From: Lichenicoccus sp965213775
Lineage (GTDB): Bacteria > Pseudomonadota > Alphaproteobacteria > Acetobacterales > Acetobacteraceae
DNA length: 64,000 nucleotides
Direction: 5' to 3'
Assembly: GCA_965213775.1 (NCBI GenBank)
Contig: CBDCAC010000001.1
Coordinates: forward strand, 248,001-312,000
Within the stretch, counting starts at the first letter, position 1. Each line of letters begins with the position of its first letter. The position numbers and the translations under genes were made by a program. The notes beneath the pieces were generated by a model. It worked only from the letters and a program-made list of their open reading frames with translations. It was not told the origin of the DNA and did not search any database. Positions 25,712 through 37,729 of this stretch are shown piece by piece.

Positions 25712-26830
25712 TCAATTCGATGCCGGATCGGGCCCCGGCGCATGCGAGCGTGTCGACGGCTCGACCTGCGGCGCCGGCGGCCGGCGGCGGCGGGATGCGG
25801 TGCGGGTGACCGGCCCGCCCGCCGGGCCGGCGGCACGGTCGTGCCGCGTCGCCTCGGTGCCCTCGGGTGCGGCGTCGCGCAGGAACGCGGCCAGACGCGA
25901 GAAATGCGCGCCGCGGGGGTCGGTGGCGCGCCAGCCCAGGACGATAATCCGGCCCGGACGCGCGCCCTCACGGCCGAGCCCCAGCGCCCTGCTCTGCACC
26001 AGGACACTGAGCGCTGACGCGGCGCCGAGGCCGTCGGGGCCGCCGCTGGGGCCGGTGGCGAGCCCGGGCATCAGCGCGTAGCCTTCGCCGGCCGCGACCA
26101 TGTGCCGCAGCATCTCCAGGCTGCTGGCGTGACGCGCGTCGCGGCCGCGCGGACCCGGCAGCCGGCACAGCGAGATCGTCTGGTCGCGCAGGCAGTGGCC
26201 CTCCTCCAGCAGCAGCAGGTCCTCGCCCGGCAGATCCTCCGGATGCAGCACGCCGGCATCGAGCAGCGGATGGCCGGTCGGCGCCAGCAGGCGGAAGCGT
26301 TCGAAGAACAGGGGTTCCACGGTCATCACCCCCTCCGCGGGCGCCGGCAGCGCGACCAGGACGGCGTCGAGGCTGCCGCGATGCAGCGCCTCGGTCAGGT
26401 CTTCGGTGAGGCCCTCCTGCAGGCGCAGCTCCAGGCCCGGGAAGTCGCTGCGGAGCATGCGGAGCACCAGCGGCAGGTAGTACGGACCCAGCGTCGGGAT
26501 CACCCCGATCCGCAGCGGGCCGTCGAGCGGATCGGTCTGCGCCCGCGCCATCTCGATCAGGCCGAAGCCTTCGCGCAGCACGATGCGGGCCTGGCGCAGC
26601 AGCAGCTCGCCCGGCGGGGTGATCTCGACCCGTCGCGCGGTGCGCTCGAACAGGGCGGCCCCGAGCACCGCCTCCAGCTTGCGAAGCTGCTCGCTCAGCG
26701 CCGGCTGGCTCACCCCGCAATGCTCGGCCGCGCGGCCGAAATGGCGGAAGTCCGCGACCGCGACCGCATATTCGAGGTCGCGCAGCGAAAGGCCGGCGAG
26801 GCTGGAGCGGATCATGGCCCCAAGGCTCAT
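25712..26830 (-). CDS. oxyR: Hydrogen peroxide-sensing LysR-type regulator OxyR
   Basis: 372 residues. N-terminal LysR helix-turn-helix (LRDLEYAVAVADFRHFGRAAEHCGVSQPALSEQLRKLE). The effector domain has LEEGHCLRDQTISLC, placing Cys213 and Cys222 nine residues apart exactly as the redox pair C199/C208 of E. coli OxyR. Peroxide sensing by disulfide formation is therefore well supported. The C-terminus has a Pro/Arg-rich extension beyond the about 305 residues usual for the family. Divergent from hemH, which is an OxyR target in E. coli; a palindrome of OxyR type lies 29 bp upstream of this start. Confidence 0.93.
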   Translation of the reverse strand: MSLGAMIRSSLAGLSLRDLEYAVAVADFRHFGRAAEHCGVSQPALSEQLRKLEAVLGAALFERTARRVEITPPGELLLRQARIVLREGFGLIEMARAQTDPLDGPLRIGVIPTLGPYYLPLVLRMLRSDFPGLELRLQEGLTEDLTEALHRGSLDAVLVALPAPAEGVMTVEPLFFERFRLLAPTGHPLLDAGVLHPEDLPGEDLLLLEEGHCLRDQTISLCRLPGPRGRDARHASSLEMLRHMVAAGEGYALMPGLATGPSGGPDGLGAASALSVLVQSRALGLGREGARPGRIIVLGWRATDPRGAHFSRLAAFLRDAAPEGTEATRHDRAAGPAGGPVTRTASRRRRPPAPQVEPSTRSHAPGPDPASN

Positions 26831-26858
26831 GAGGTCCGGACGCGCGGACGCTGGAACA

Positions 26859-26873
26859 ATAGGATATACCTAT
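26859..26873. promoter_or_regulatory. OxyR-type palindrome between oxyR and hemH
   Basis: ATAGG-ATATA-CCTAT, matching the ATAG-N7-CTAT half of the known OxyR recognition pattern. It is the only such site I see in the 200-bp divergent gap. Autoregulation of oxyR is likely; joint control of hemH, whose start is 158 bp away, is possible. The second tandem half-site of the E. coli type is not clear. Confidence 0.55.
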
Positions 26874-27030
26874 GTACGTATTGGCTGAAAGCGGCTTCAC
26901 CTATTGCTTAGCCTCCCCCGCGAGGCGGCGCAACGGCGATCGGGGCTCGCCTCGGCGGCGTGCTGTCCGCGTGGAGCGGTGGCCCTGACGGCTGCTGACG
27001 CGGCGCGAGCCGCTTGGTAGACTGTGCAGT

Positions 27031-28032
27031 ATGGACAATGCCGGCCTGCTGTTGATCAATCTCGGAACGCCGGACGGGACCGATTATCGTTCCGTCCGGC
27101 GTTATCTTTCGGAGTTCCTTTCCGACCGCAGGGTCATCGAGGCCAACCCGCTGGTCTGGCGGCCGATCCTGCAGGGCCTGGTGCTCTCGTTACGGCCGCA
27201 GAAGAGCGGCGCCGCCTACAGGCGGATCTGGAACCTCGATCTCGACGAGAGCCCGCTGCGCACCTACACCCGCGCGCAGTCGCTCAAGCTGGGCGCGCGG
27301 TTCACCGGCGAGGCCGTCAAGGTCACCTGGGCGATGCGCTACGGCACCCCTTCGGTGACGTCGGCGATCGACGCGCTGACCGCCCAGGGCTGCGCCAGGA
27401 TCGTCATCATGCCGCTGTATCCGCAATATAGCGGCACCACCACCGCGACCGCGAACGACCAGGCCTTCCGCGTGCTGATGCGGCTGCGCCGGCAGCCCGC
27501 GATCCGCACGGTGCCCTCGTTCCCGGATCATCCGCTCTACATCGCGGCACTCGCCGCCTCGGTGCGCCGCACGCTGGGCGCGCTCGACTGGAAGCCGGAC
27601 ATGCTGGTGGGGTCGTTCCACGGGCTGCCGCGCAGCTACGTCGAGGCGGGCGACCCGTACCAGCAGGAATGCGAGCGGACCATGCGGGCGCTGCGCGCGG
27701 CACTCGCACTGGATGCGGACCTGTCGCTGCTGACCTACCAGTCGCGGTTCGGGCTGGCGAAGTGGATCGAGCCCTACACGGCGCCGACCGTGGTGGCGCT
27801 GGCCAAGGCGGGCGTGCGCCGCATCGCGCTCGTGATGCCGGCCTTCCTGGTGGACTGCATCGAGACGCTCGACGAGATCGGCAACGAGCTGCGCGAGGAG
27901 TTCATGCAGGCCGGCGGCGAGGCGTTCTGCGCGATACCCTGCCTGAACGACGACGACGCGGCGATCGACCTGCTGGAGGCGCTGGCACGTGCCGAGCTCG
28001 CCGGCTGGGCCGATCAGGCCGCCGCCGCCTGA
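27031..28032 (+). CDS. hemH: Ferrochelatase
   Basis: 333-residue enzyme inserting Fe2+ into protoporphyrin IX, the last step of heme synthesis. The family start is GLLLINLGTPDG; YRSVRRYLSEFLSDRRVI, MRYGTPSV, IMPLYPQYSGTTTA, the catalytic His in GSFHGLPRSYVEAGDPYQQEC and the conserved Glu in FLVDCIETLDEIG are all present. It is a complete, normal-length protein. Divergent from oxyR; heme supply is needed for catalases and cytochromes, and ccmAB lie 9 kb downstream. Confidence 0.97.
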   Translation: MDNAGLLLINLGTPDGTDYRSVRRYLSEFLSDRRVIEANPLVWRPILQGLVLSLRPQKSGAAYRRIWNLDLDESPLRTYTRAQSLKLGARFTGEAVKVTWAMRYGTPSVTSAIDALTAQGCARIVIMPLYPQYSGTTTATANDQAFRVLMRLRRQPAIRTVPSFPDHPLYIAALAASVRRTLGALDWKPDMLVGSFHGLPRSYVEAGDPYQQECERTMRALRAALALDADLSLLTYQSRFGLAKWIEPYTAPTVVALAKAGVRRIALVMPAFLVDCIETLDEIGNELREEFMQAGGEAFCAIPCLNDDDAAIDLLEALARAELAGWADQAAAA

Positions 28033-28068
28033 GCCGTCCGCCTCCTCACCTCATCCGTCGGAACCTGC

Positions 28069-29700
28069 ATGCTCCAGATCGACAGCCTCACCTTCAACGC
28101 CTGGGGACGCCGCTTCTTCGAGCGCGCGAGCGTGACCCTGCCGACCGGCGCCAAGGTCGGGCTGGTCGGGCGCAACGGGGTCGGCAAGTCCACCCTGTTC
28201 AAGCTGATCACCGGGGAGCTGCACGCGGATTCCGGCGAGATCGCGCTGCCGCGGGTGGCGGGCGCGGCAGCGCGGCTCGCGGTCGTGGCGCAGGAGCATC
28301 CGGCAACCCCGGTCAGCCTGCTGGACACCATCCTGGTCGCCGACGCCGAGCGCCACGCCCTGCTCGGCGAGCTGGAGGCGGCGGCGCCGGAACGCATGGC
28401 CGACATCTGGTCGCGCCTGATCGAGATCGACGCCGACACCGCGCCGGCGCGCGCCTCGGAGATCCTGCACGGCCTCGGCTTCTCCACCGAGGACCTGGCG
28501 CGGCCGATGGCGGAGTTCTCCGGCGGCTGGCGCATGCGGGTGGCGCTGGCGGCGGCGCTGTTCGCGCAGCCCGACCTGCTGCTGCTCGACGAGCCGACCA
28601 ACTATCTCGACCTGGAAGGCGCGCTGTGGCTGGAGGCACGGCTGTCGCGCTACCCCAACTCGGCGCTGATCATCAGCCATGACCGCGAGCTGCTGAACTC
28701 GGTGGACTCCATCCTGCATCTCAGCGAGCGCAAGCTCGAGCTCTACGCCGGCGGCTACGACGATTTCGAGCGTCGGCGCGGCGAGAAGCAGCGCCTGCTG
28801 TCGGCGAGCCGGATCAAGCAGGAGGCGGAGCGGGCGCACCTGCAATCCTTCGTCGACCGGTTCCGCGCCAAGGCGTCCAAGGCGGCGCAGGCGCAGTCCA
28901 GGATGAAGCGTCTGGAGAAGATGCAGCCGATCGAGGCCAGCATCGAGGAGCGGGTGGCGCCGTTCCACCTGCCCTCGCCGAAGCGGCCGCTGGCGCCGCC
29001 GCTGATGCGGCTGGAGGATGTCGAGGTCGGCTACGGCCATGCCCCGCCGGTGCTGCGCGGGCTCGACCTCAGGCTCGACGTCGATGACCGGATCGGCCTG
29101 CTGGGCGTGAACGGCGCCGGCAAGTCGACCTTCGCCAAGATGGCGGCGGGCGTGCTTGCGGTGCGCTCGGGACGGATGCAGCGCGAGGGGCGGATCTCGG
29201 TCGGCTGGTTCCACCAGCACCAGATCGAGGCGCTGGACCCGGACGAAACCGCGCTCGACATCATCCGCCGCGAGCGGCCGCAGGATTCCGAGCAGTCGCA
29301 CCGCTCGCGGCTGGCGGGCTGGGGCATCGGCTTCGACAAGCAGGGCACCACCGCCCAGGCGCTGTCCGGCGGCGAGCGGGCGCGGCTGCTGCTCAACCTG
29401 GTGGCGATGGCGGCACCCCACCTTCTGATCCTGGACGAGCCGACCAACCATCTCGACATCGACAGCCGGCGCGCGCTGCTGGACGCGCTCAACGCCTACG
29501 AGGGGGCGGTGATCCTGATCACTCACGACCGCTCGCTGATGGAGCTGGTCGCCGACCGGCTGTGGCTCGCCGCCGACGGCACGGTGCGGCCATTCGACGG
29601 CGACATGGACGATTACGCCCGCTTCGTGCTTGATCGCGCCGGAGGCGGCGGACCGGCACAGCTGCGCGAGAAGCGCGGCCGCAAGCGGGCCAGGGGATAG
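28069..29700 (+). CDS. ABC-F family ATPase (YheS/Uup-like)
   Basis: 543-residue soluble twin ATPase. Walker A motifs GRNGVGKST and GVNGAGKST, signatures FSGGWRMR and LSGGERAR, and two Walker B/LDEPTN motifs (DEPTNYLDLE, DEPTNHLDID) are intact, with switch His in ISHDRELL and ITHDRSL. The interdomain region is positively charged with an ABC_tran_Xtn-like linker (FRAKASKAAQAQSRMKRLEKM). No transmembrane domain. ABC-F proteins act on ribosomes to relieve stalling; which subfamily member this is cannot be settled here. It lies 36 bp after hemH in the same direction. Confidence 0.94.
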   Translation: MLQIDSLTFNAWGRRFFERASVTLPTGAKVGLVGRNGVGKSTLFKLITGELHADSGEIALPRVAGAAARLAVVAQEHPATPVSLLDTILVADAERHALLGELEAAAPERMADIWSRLIEIDADTAPARASEILHGLGFSTEDLARPMAEFSGGWRMRVALAAALFAQPDLLLLDEPTNYLDLEGALWLEARLSRYPNSALIISHDRELLNSVDSILHLSERKLELYAGGYDDFERRRGEKQRLLSASRIKQEAERAHLQSFVDRFRAKASKAAQAQSRMKRLEKMQPIEASIEERVAPFHLPSPKRPLAPPLMRLEDVEVGYGHAPPVLRGLDLRLDVDDRIGLLGVNGAGKSTFAKMAAGVLAVRSGRMQREGRISVGWFHQHQIEALDPDETALDIIRRERPQDSEQSHRSRLAGWGIGFDKQGTTAQALSGGERARLLLNLVAMAAPHLLILDEPTNHLDIDSRRALLDALNAYEGAVILITHDRSLMELVADRLWLAADGTVRPFDGDMDDYARFVLDRAGGGGPAQLREKRGRKRARG

Positions 29701-29784
29701 GCGGGTCGCTGCCCGTCGAGCCCGCCCGTCGAGGGTCGCCTAGCCACCTGCACTTGCTGACGAGAATAAGGACGAGGTCGCTTC

Positions 29785-32244
29785 ATGAGCATGACCAACA
29801 CCACTGGCCTGACCGGCGCGAGCGCGGACGCGGCTTGCGTCATGAAGGCGCGCTACCGGCATCACCTGGTGCTCGACGACGTCGTCAGCCTCGACGCGGC
29901 GACGGCGCGGACCCGCTTCGAGGCGATCGCGCGCTCGGTGCGCGACGTGCTGGCGGAGCGCTGGCTGCGCACCCAGGCGACCCACGCGAGGCAGAACCCG
30001 AAGCGGGTCTACTACCTCTCGATGGAGTTCCTGATCGGACGGTCGCTGGCCAACAACGTGATGAACCTGCTGCTCGACCCGGTGCTGGCCGACGTCGCCG
30101 CGGAGAACGGCCTGGACTGGCTCGGCCTGCTGGAGAACGAGCCCGACGCCGGGCTCGGCAATGGCGGCCTCGGTCGGCTCGCCGCCTGCTTCCTCGACTC
30201 CATGGCGACGATGCAGCTGCCGGGGATCGGCTACGGGCTGCGCTACGAGTACGGGATCTTCCGTCAGCTGATCAACAACGGCTGGCAGCGCGAGACGCCG
30301 GACAACTGGCTGGGCTCCCCCGATCCGTGGGAGGTCATGCGCCCGTCGGATCAGGTCGAGGTGACGCTGAACTGCGCGTTCGAGACCCAGGGCCGCACCC
30401 TGCGCGCGATCCCCGGGCGCACCTCGCGCCTGATCGGGATGCCGTACGACCGGCCGATCGTGGGTTTCGGCGGCAAGACCGTGAACACGCTGCGGCTGTG
30501 GGCGGCGCGCGCGCCGGCCTCGTTCGACTTCCAGGAGTTCAGCAGCGGCGACTTCGTCGGCGCGGTCGCCGACACGCTGGCCGCGGACTCGCTGACCCGG
30601 GTGCTGTATCCTGACGACTCCACCACCTCCGGCCAGGCGCTGCGCTTCGCCCAGGAGTTCTTCCTGGTGGCCTGCTCGCTCGCCGACCTGGTGCGCCGGT
30701 TCCGCAATGCCGGCGGCGAGTGGCACGCGCTGTCGAGCAAGGCGGCGGTGCAGATGAACGACACCCATCCGAGCATGGCGGTGCCCGAGCTGATGCGCAT
30801 CCTGCTCGACGAAGGCAAGCTGGATTGGGACGAGGCCTGGCGCGTCACCTGCGAGACGCTCGCCTACACCAACCACACCCTGCTGCCCGAGGCGCTGGAG
30901 AAGTGGCCGCTGCAATGGTTCGAGGTGATGCTGCCGCGCCAGGCCGAGATCATCCTGGAGATCAACCAGCGCCTGATGGACGCGGTGCGCCGGCGCTTTC
31001 CCGGCAACAACGAGCGGCTCGCGCGCATCTCGCTGATCGAGGAGGGCGAGAAGCCGAAGATACGCATGGCGAACCTCGCCATCGTCGGCTCGCACAGCAC
31101 CAACGGGGTGGCGGCGATCCATTCCGGGCTGCTGCGCACCAACACGGTGAAGGACCTGGCCGAGCTATATCCGGAGCGGTTCAACAACAAGACCAACGGC
31201 GTGACGCCGCGTCGCTGGCTGCTGCTCGCCAACCCGCCGCTCGCCGCCACCATCACCGCGGCCATCGGCGATGGCTGGGTGACCGACCTGACCCAGCTCG
31301 AACGGCTGCGTCCGATGGCAGGCGACGCCTCGCTGCGCGCCGATTTCCGCGCCGCCAAGCAGGCGGCGAAGCAGCGCTTCGCCGGCTGGCTGAAGGCAGG
31401 GTCCGGGATCGAGGTGGATCCGAACACGATCTTCGACTGCCAGGTCAAGCGGATCCACGAGTACAAGCGCCAGTTCCTCAACGCGCTGCGCATCCTGGTG
31501 CTGTACAACCGACTGCGCGAGAACCCCTCGCTGGAGATGGCGCCGCGCACCTTCTTCTTCTCGGGCAAGGCGGCGCCGTCCTACACGCTGGCCAAGGTGA
31601 TCATCAAGTTCATCAGCAACCTCGCCGGCACCATCGACGGCGATCCGCTGGTGCGCGGGCGGCTGAAGGTGGTCTTCCTGCCGGACTACTCCGTCACCCT
31701 GGCGGAGCGGCTGATCCCGGCGGCGGACGTCTCGAACCAGATCTCCACCGCCGGCTTCGAGGCGAGCGGCACCAGCAACATGAAGTTCATGCTGAACGGC
31801 GCCCTCACCATCGGCACGCGCGACGGCGCCACCATCGAGATGGCCGAGGAGGCGGGCGAGGAGAACTTCTTCCTGTTCGGCCTGACCGCGGCACAGGTCG
31901 CGGATAATCGCGGCTGGTATAACCCGCAATGGCACTACGACCACGACCCCGAGACCCGCACGGCGCTGAACCTGATCTTCTCCGGTCATTTCTGCAAGTA
32001 CGAGCCGGGCATCTTCGATCCGCTGCGCACCATGCTGCTCGGCGGCGACCGCTTCATGCACCTCGCCGACCTGTCCGCCTACCTGGCGGCGGATCGGGCG
32101 ATGCTCGCACTCTACGCCGATCAGCCGGAATGGTCGCGGCGCACCGTGCTCAACGTGGCGGGCAGCGGCAAATTCTCCAGCGATCGCGCGATCGCCCAGT
32201 ACGCCGCCGAGATCTGGCACGCCGTGCCCTGCCCGGTCGACTGA
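29785..32244 (+). CDS. glgP: Glycogen/starch phosphorylase
   Basis: 819-residue PLP-dependent phosphorylase releasing glucose-1-phosphate from alpha-1,4-glucans. N-terminal RVYYLSMEFLIGRSLANNVMNL, LGNGGLGRLAACFLDSMATM, GYGLRYEYGIFRQ; middle MNDTHPSMAVPELMRILLDE and TNHTLLPEALEKW; the PLP lysine lies in EASGTSNMKFMLNGALTIGT. The length is typical. No other glycogen genes (glgA/B/C/X) are next to it here, so it may work alone at this locus. Confidence 0.97.
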   Translation: MSMTNTTGLTGASADAACVMKARYRHHLVLDDVVSLDAATARTRFEAIARSVRDVLAERWLRTQATHARQNPKRVYYLSMEFLIGRSLANNVMNLLLDPVLADVAAENGLDWLGLLENEPDAGLGNGGLGRLAACFLDSMATMQLPGIGYGLRYEYGIFRQLINNGWQRETPDNWLGSPDPWEVMRPSDQVEVTLNCAFETQGRTLRAIPGRTSRLIGMPYDRPIVGFGGKTVNTLRLWAARAPASFDFQEFSSGDFVGAVADTLAADSLTRVLYPDDSTTSGQALRFAQEFFLVACSLADLVRRFRNAGGEWHALSSKAAVQMNDTHPSMAVPELMRILLDEGKLDWDEAWRVTCETLAYTNHTLLPEALEKWPLQWFEVMLPRQAEIILEINQRLMDAVRRRFPGNNERLARISLIEEGEKPKIRMANLAIVGSHSTNGVAAIHSGLLRTNTVKDLAELYPERFNNKTNGVTPRRWLLLANPPLAATITAAIGDGWVTDLTQLERLRPMAGDASLRADFRAAKQAAKQRFAGWLKAGSGIEVDPNTIFDCQVKRIHEYKRQFLNALRILVLYNRLRENPSLEMAPRTFFFSGKAAPSYTLAKVIIKFISNLAGTIDGDPLVRGRLKVVFLPDYSVTLAERLIPAADVSNQISTAGFEASGTSNMKFMLNGALTIGTRDGATIEMAEEAGEENFFLFGLTAAQVADNRGWYNPQWHYDHDPETRTALNLIFSGHFCKYEPGIFDPLRTMLLGGDRFMHLADLSAYLAADRAMLALYADQPEWSRRTVLNVAGSGKFSSDRAIAQYAAEIWHAVPCPVD

Positions 32245-32291
32245 GACGCCATCCCCCGCCGCACGTGCCCACCCCGAACCGGAGACCCGCC

Positions 32292-32990
32292 ATGTCCGAG
32301 ACCGCCGACGCTCCCCTCGCCCTGATCGTCGGCGCCTCGCGCGGGCTCGGTCTGGGGCTCGCACGCGAATATCTGCGCCGCGGCTGGCACGTCGTGGCGA
32401 CCGTGCGCGGCGGCGGCACCGCGCTGCACGCGCTGGCCGGGACGGCGGCCGGCCGGCTCGAGATCGAGCAGCTCGACATCACCGAGCCGGAGCAGATCCG
32501 GGCGCTGCGGCAGCGCCTGTCCGGCCGCGGCTTCGGGCTGCTGTTCGTCAATGCCGGCGTCGCCAGCGATCCATCGCGACCGGTCGGCGAGCTCGCGACC
32601 GACGAGTTCATGCGCGTGATGCTCACCAACACGCTCGGGCCGATGCGGGTGGTGGAGGCGTTCCACGACCTGGTGCCCGCGCGCGGCATGATCGTCGCGA
32701 TGTCGTCGGGCCTGGGCAGCGTCGGTGGCAACGAGAGCGGCGGCTGGGAGGTGTATCGCGGCAGCAAGGCGGCGCTCAACACGCTGATGTGCAGCTTCGC
32801 CGTGCGGCGCGGCGAGGGCCGGAGCTGCGTGATCATGGATCCCGGCTGGGTGCGCACCGACATGGGCGGCCCGCAGGCGACGCTCGACGTCGAGACCAGC
32901 GTCCACGGGATCGCCGATGCCCTCGCCGCACAGGCAGGGGTTCCCGGCTCGCGCTACCTCGACTATCGCGGCGAGACGGTTCCCTGGTAG
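32292..32990 (+). CDS. Short-chain dehydrogenase/reductase
   Basis: 232-residue classical-size SDR. Cofactor motif IVGASRGLGLGLAREYLRRGW, NAGV in LLFVNAGVAS, and catalytic Tyr-x3-Lys in VYRGSKAALNTLM. IVAMSSGLGSVGG carries the catalytic Ser. The C-terminal MDPGWVRTDMGGPQATLDVETSV matches the sub-branch of CsgA/YciK-like SDRs. It lies 47 bp downstream of glgP. Substrate unknown. Confidence 0.92.
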   Translation: MSETADAPLALIVGASRGLGLGLAREYLRRGWHVVATVRGGGTALHALAGTAAGRLEIEQLDITEPEQIRALRQRLSGRGFGLLFVNAGVASDPSRPVGELATDEFMRVMLTNTLGPMRVVEAFHDLVPARGMIVAMSSGLGSVGGNESGGWEVYRGSKAALNTLMCSFAVRRGEGRSCVIMDPGWVRTDMGGPQATLDVETSVHGIADALAAQAGVPGSRYLDYRGETVPW

Positions 32991-32997
32991 AGGCGAA

Positions 32998-33438
32998 CTA
33001 GAGCACCGCCACCAGGGTCACGCCGAGGATCATCAGCCCGGCCCCGGCGATGCGGCCCAGTGATGCGGTGTGCTGCGGGAAGTCGAGCCAGCCGTAGTGG
33101 TCGATCAGGACCGAGGCGACCACCGCCGCCGTGACCGACAGGCCGATGAACGAGCCGGCGCCGATCTTCTGGGCCGCGATCGGCTGCGACACCAGGAACA
33201 GAGAGCCCGCTACGCCGCCGAGCCAGGCCCACCACGGCACCTGCCCTGCCTTGCCGCCGAGGCCGAACTGCCCGAGCAGCAGCGAGCCGATCGCGGTGAC
33301 GATCATGGTGCCGCAGACGCTCAGCAACGCGACCATGAGCGGCCGCCCCAGCACCTTGTTCATCTCCGAGGTGCAGCCGGTCTGCAGCGGGTTCATCAGG
33401 CCGGCCAGCACGGCCAGCGGGTAGAGCAGGAACTGCAT
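32998..33438 (-). CDS. DMT-superfamily transporter, YdcZ/DUF606 type
   Basis: 146-residue membrane protein with five hydrophobic segments, matching the DUF606 half-size transporters (LAGLMNPLQTGCTSEMNKVLGRPLMVALLSVCGTMIV, VPWWAWLGGVAGSLFLVSQPIAAQKIGAGSFIGLSVTAAVVASVLIDHYGWL). The second repeat half usual for EamA proteins is absent, as is normal here; function probably requires dimerisation. ATG 33438 chosen over a start three codons upstream. The gene is convergent with the SDR, seven bases apart. Substrate unknown. Confidence 0.88.
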   Translation of the reverse strand: MQFLLYPLAVLAGLMNPLQTGCTSEMNKVLGRPLMVALLSVCGTMIVTAIGSLLLGQFGLGGKAGQVPWWAWLGGVAGSLFLVSQPIAAQKIGAGSFIGLSVTAAVVASVLIDHYGWLDFPQHTASLGRIAGAGLMILGVTLVAVL

Positions 33439-33458
33439 GGCGCACACCTCGGGCGAAG

Positions 33459-33556
33459 AGCCGGGCTCTGCCCGGACCCGCTCAAGGCAAGCCTTGAGAA
33501 TCCGTTAGGTTTCCAAAGGCGACGCCTTTGGCGGGTCCAGGGCAGCGCCCTGGCCT
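33459..33556. repeat. Palindromic intergenic element, copy 3
   Basis: Shortest copy, about 98 bp: CCGGGCTCTGCCCGG hairpin, CTCAAGGCAAGCCTTGAG hairpin, GGTTTCCAAAGGCGACGCCTTTGG hairpin region and CAGGGCAGCGCCCTG hairpin. It fills the space between the YdcZ-like start and the acnA stop codon, both on the minus strand. Confidence 0.88.
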
Positions 33557-36250
<2,694 letters not shown>

Positions 36251-36358
36251 TCTCTATCCCCTTGGAGAGTCTCGCGGAGCACGACGGTGGATCGGCCTGC
36301 CGGCGCGTCGTCCGATGTCGGCTTGATAACCGGACTGCGCTAGAACATACCCCTCCAG

Positions 36359-37003
36359 GTGTCCGAAACAAGAAGCCGTCCGAACTCCTCTCGGCCTCGG
36401 GGGTCCGTATTGCGTGCGGAGGGGCTGGTGGTGTTCCGCGGCGAGCGGCTGGTGCTGGACGGCGTCGACCTGTGCTGCGGCGCCGGCGAGGCCATCCTGC
36501 TCACCGGACCCAACGGTGCGGGAAAATCCACCCTGCTGCGCACGCTCGCCGGGCTGCGCGCCCCGGATGCCGGCAGCCTGCTGTGGAACGACGTGCCGAT
36601 CAACGAGGATGGCCTCGCCCACGCGCGCCGCACCGCCTATCTGGGCCATCAGGACGCGCTCAAGCCCGGCCTGACGCTGGAGGAGAATCTTCGCCTCGCC
36701 TGCATCACCGGCGGCGGCGCGCTCGACGAAGCGCTGCGGGCAGTGGCGCTGTCGGAGCTGCGCGACCTGCCGGCGCGCCTGCTCTCGGCCGGGCAGAAGC
36801 GGCGCGGCGCGCTGGCCCGCGTGCTGCTGCTGCGCGCGACGCTGTGGCTGCTCGACGAGCCAAGCCTGGGTCTGGATCGCGGCGCGATCGCGCTGCTGGG
36901 CGCGTTGCTCGCCGCGCACCGGGCGGCGGGCGGGCTGGTGATCGCCACCACCCACGTGCCGCTGCCGCTGCCCGATGCGGCGGAACTGGCGCTCGGTGCA
37001 TGA
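36359..37003 (+). CDS. ccmA: Heme exporter ATP-binding protein CcmA
   Basis: 214-residue ATPase of the CcmABCD complex, needed to release holo-CcmE during cytochrome c maturation. Walker A is TGPNGAGKST, signature-like LLSAGQKRRGALARVLL and Walker B LWLLDEPSLGLDRG. This divergent signature (SAGQ/KRR) is typical of CcmA. The best in-frame start is GTG 36359; no strong ribosome site is seen, and a TTG near 36410 is an alternative. Its stop overlaps the ccmB start by ATGA. Other ccm genes are not in the window, so the system is split. Confidence 0.93.
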   Translation: MSETRSRPNSSRPRGSVLRAEGLVVFRGERLVLDGVDLCCGAGEAILLTGPNGAGKSTLLRTLAGLRAPDAGSLLWNDVPINEDGLAHARRTAYLGHQDALKPGLTLEENLRLACITGGGALDEALRAVALSELRDLPARLLSAGQKRRGALARVLLLRATLWLLDEPSLGLDRGAIALLGALLAAHRAAGGLVIATTHVPLPLPDAAELALGA

Positions 37004-37674
37004 GTGCCGCCGGCATCTTCTACGGCCTGGTCGCGCGCGACCTGCGCCTGGCGCTGCGGCACGGCGCCGACACGCTCGGCGCGCTGCTGTTCTTCCTGCT
37101 CGCCGGCAGCCTGTTCCCGCTCGCCCTCGGTCCGTCGCCGGAGCTGCTGCGACGCATGGCGCCTGGGATCGTCTGGGTATGCGCGCTGCTCGCCGCCCTG
37201 CTGCCGCTCGACCGGCTGTTCGGCGCCGAGCTCGAGGACGGCGCACTCGACCAGCTCATGCTCTGCGGCCTGCCGGCCGCTGCCCTGGCCTCGGCCAAGA
37301 TGGCGGCGCACTGGCTCACCACCGGCCTGCCGCTGCTGCTGGCGGCGGCCCCGCTGGCGATCATGCTGGGCATGCGGACCGAGACGCTGCCGGTGCTGCT
37401 CGCGGGGCTGGCGCTCGGCACTCTGGTGCTGTCGCTGATCGGTGGCATGGCGGCCGCGATCGTGCTCGGCGCGCGACGCGGCGGGGTGCTGCTGCCGCTG
37501 CTGGTGCTGCCGCTGGCCACGCCCGCGCTGATCTTCGGCGCCGCCGCGATCGATGCGGTGCAGTCCGGCCTGCCGTTCGCGCCGGACCTGCTGCTGCTCG
37601 CCGCCTTCCTGGCCGGGGCGCTGCCGCTCTGCCCGGTCGCCGCCGGCGCCGGGCTGCGCGCCGCGGTGGAGTAG
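37000..37674 (+). CDS. ccmB: Heme exporter membrane protein CcmB
   Basis: 224-residue inner-membrane protein with six predicted helices, partner of CcmA. Family features include FYGLVARDLRLALRHGADTLGALLFFLLAGSLFPLALGPSPELLRRMAPGI..., RLFGAELEDGALDQLML and AAHWLTTGLPLLLAAAPLAIMLGM. The pattern LARDL..A.R and FP.A.GP is conserved. ATG 37000 overlaps ccmA by four bases. Confidence 0.94.
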   Translation: MSAAGIFYGLVARDLRLALRHGADTLGALLFFLLAGSLFPLALGPSPELLRRMAPGIVWVCALLAALLPLDRLFGAELEDGALDQLMLCGLPAAALASAKMAAHWLTTGLPLLLAAAPLAIMLGMRTETLPVLLAGLALGTLVLSLIGGMAAAIVLGARRGGVLLPLLVLPLATPALIFGAAAIDAVQSGLPFAPDLLLLAAFLAGALPLCPVAAGAGLRAAVE

Positions 37675-37729
37675 AAGCCGTCGCCGCCGGTTGCTATCTC
37701 TATGCGCACCATGCGCGAGGAGCCCGCCG

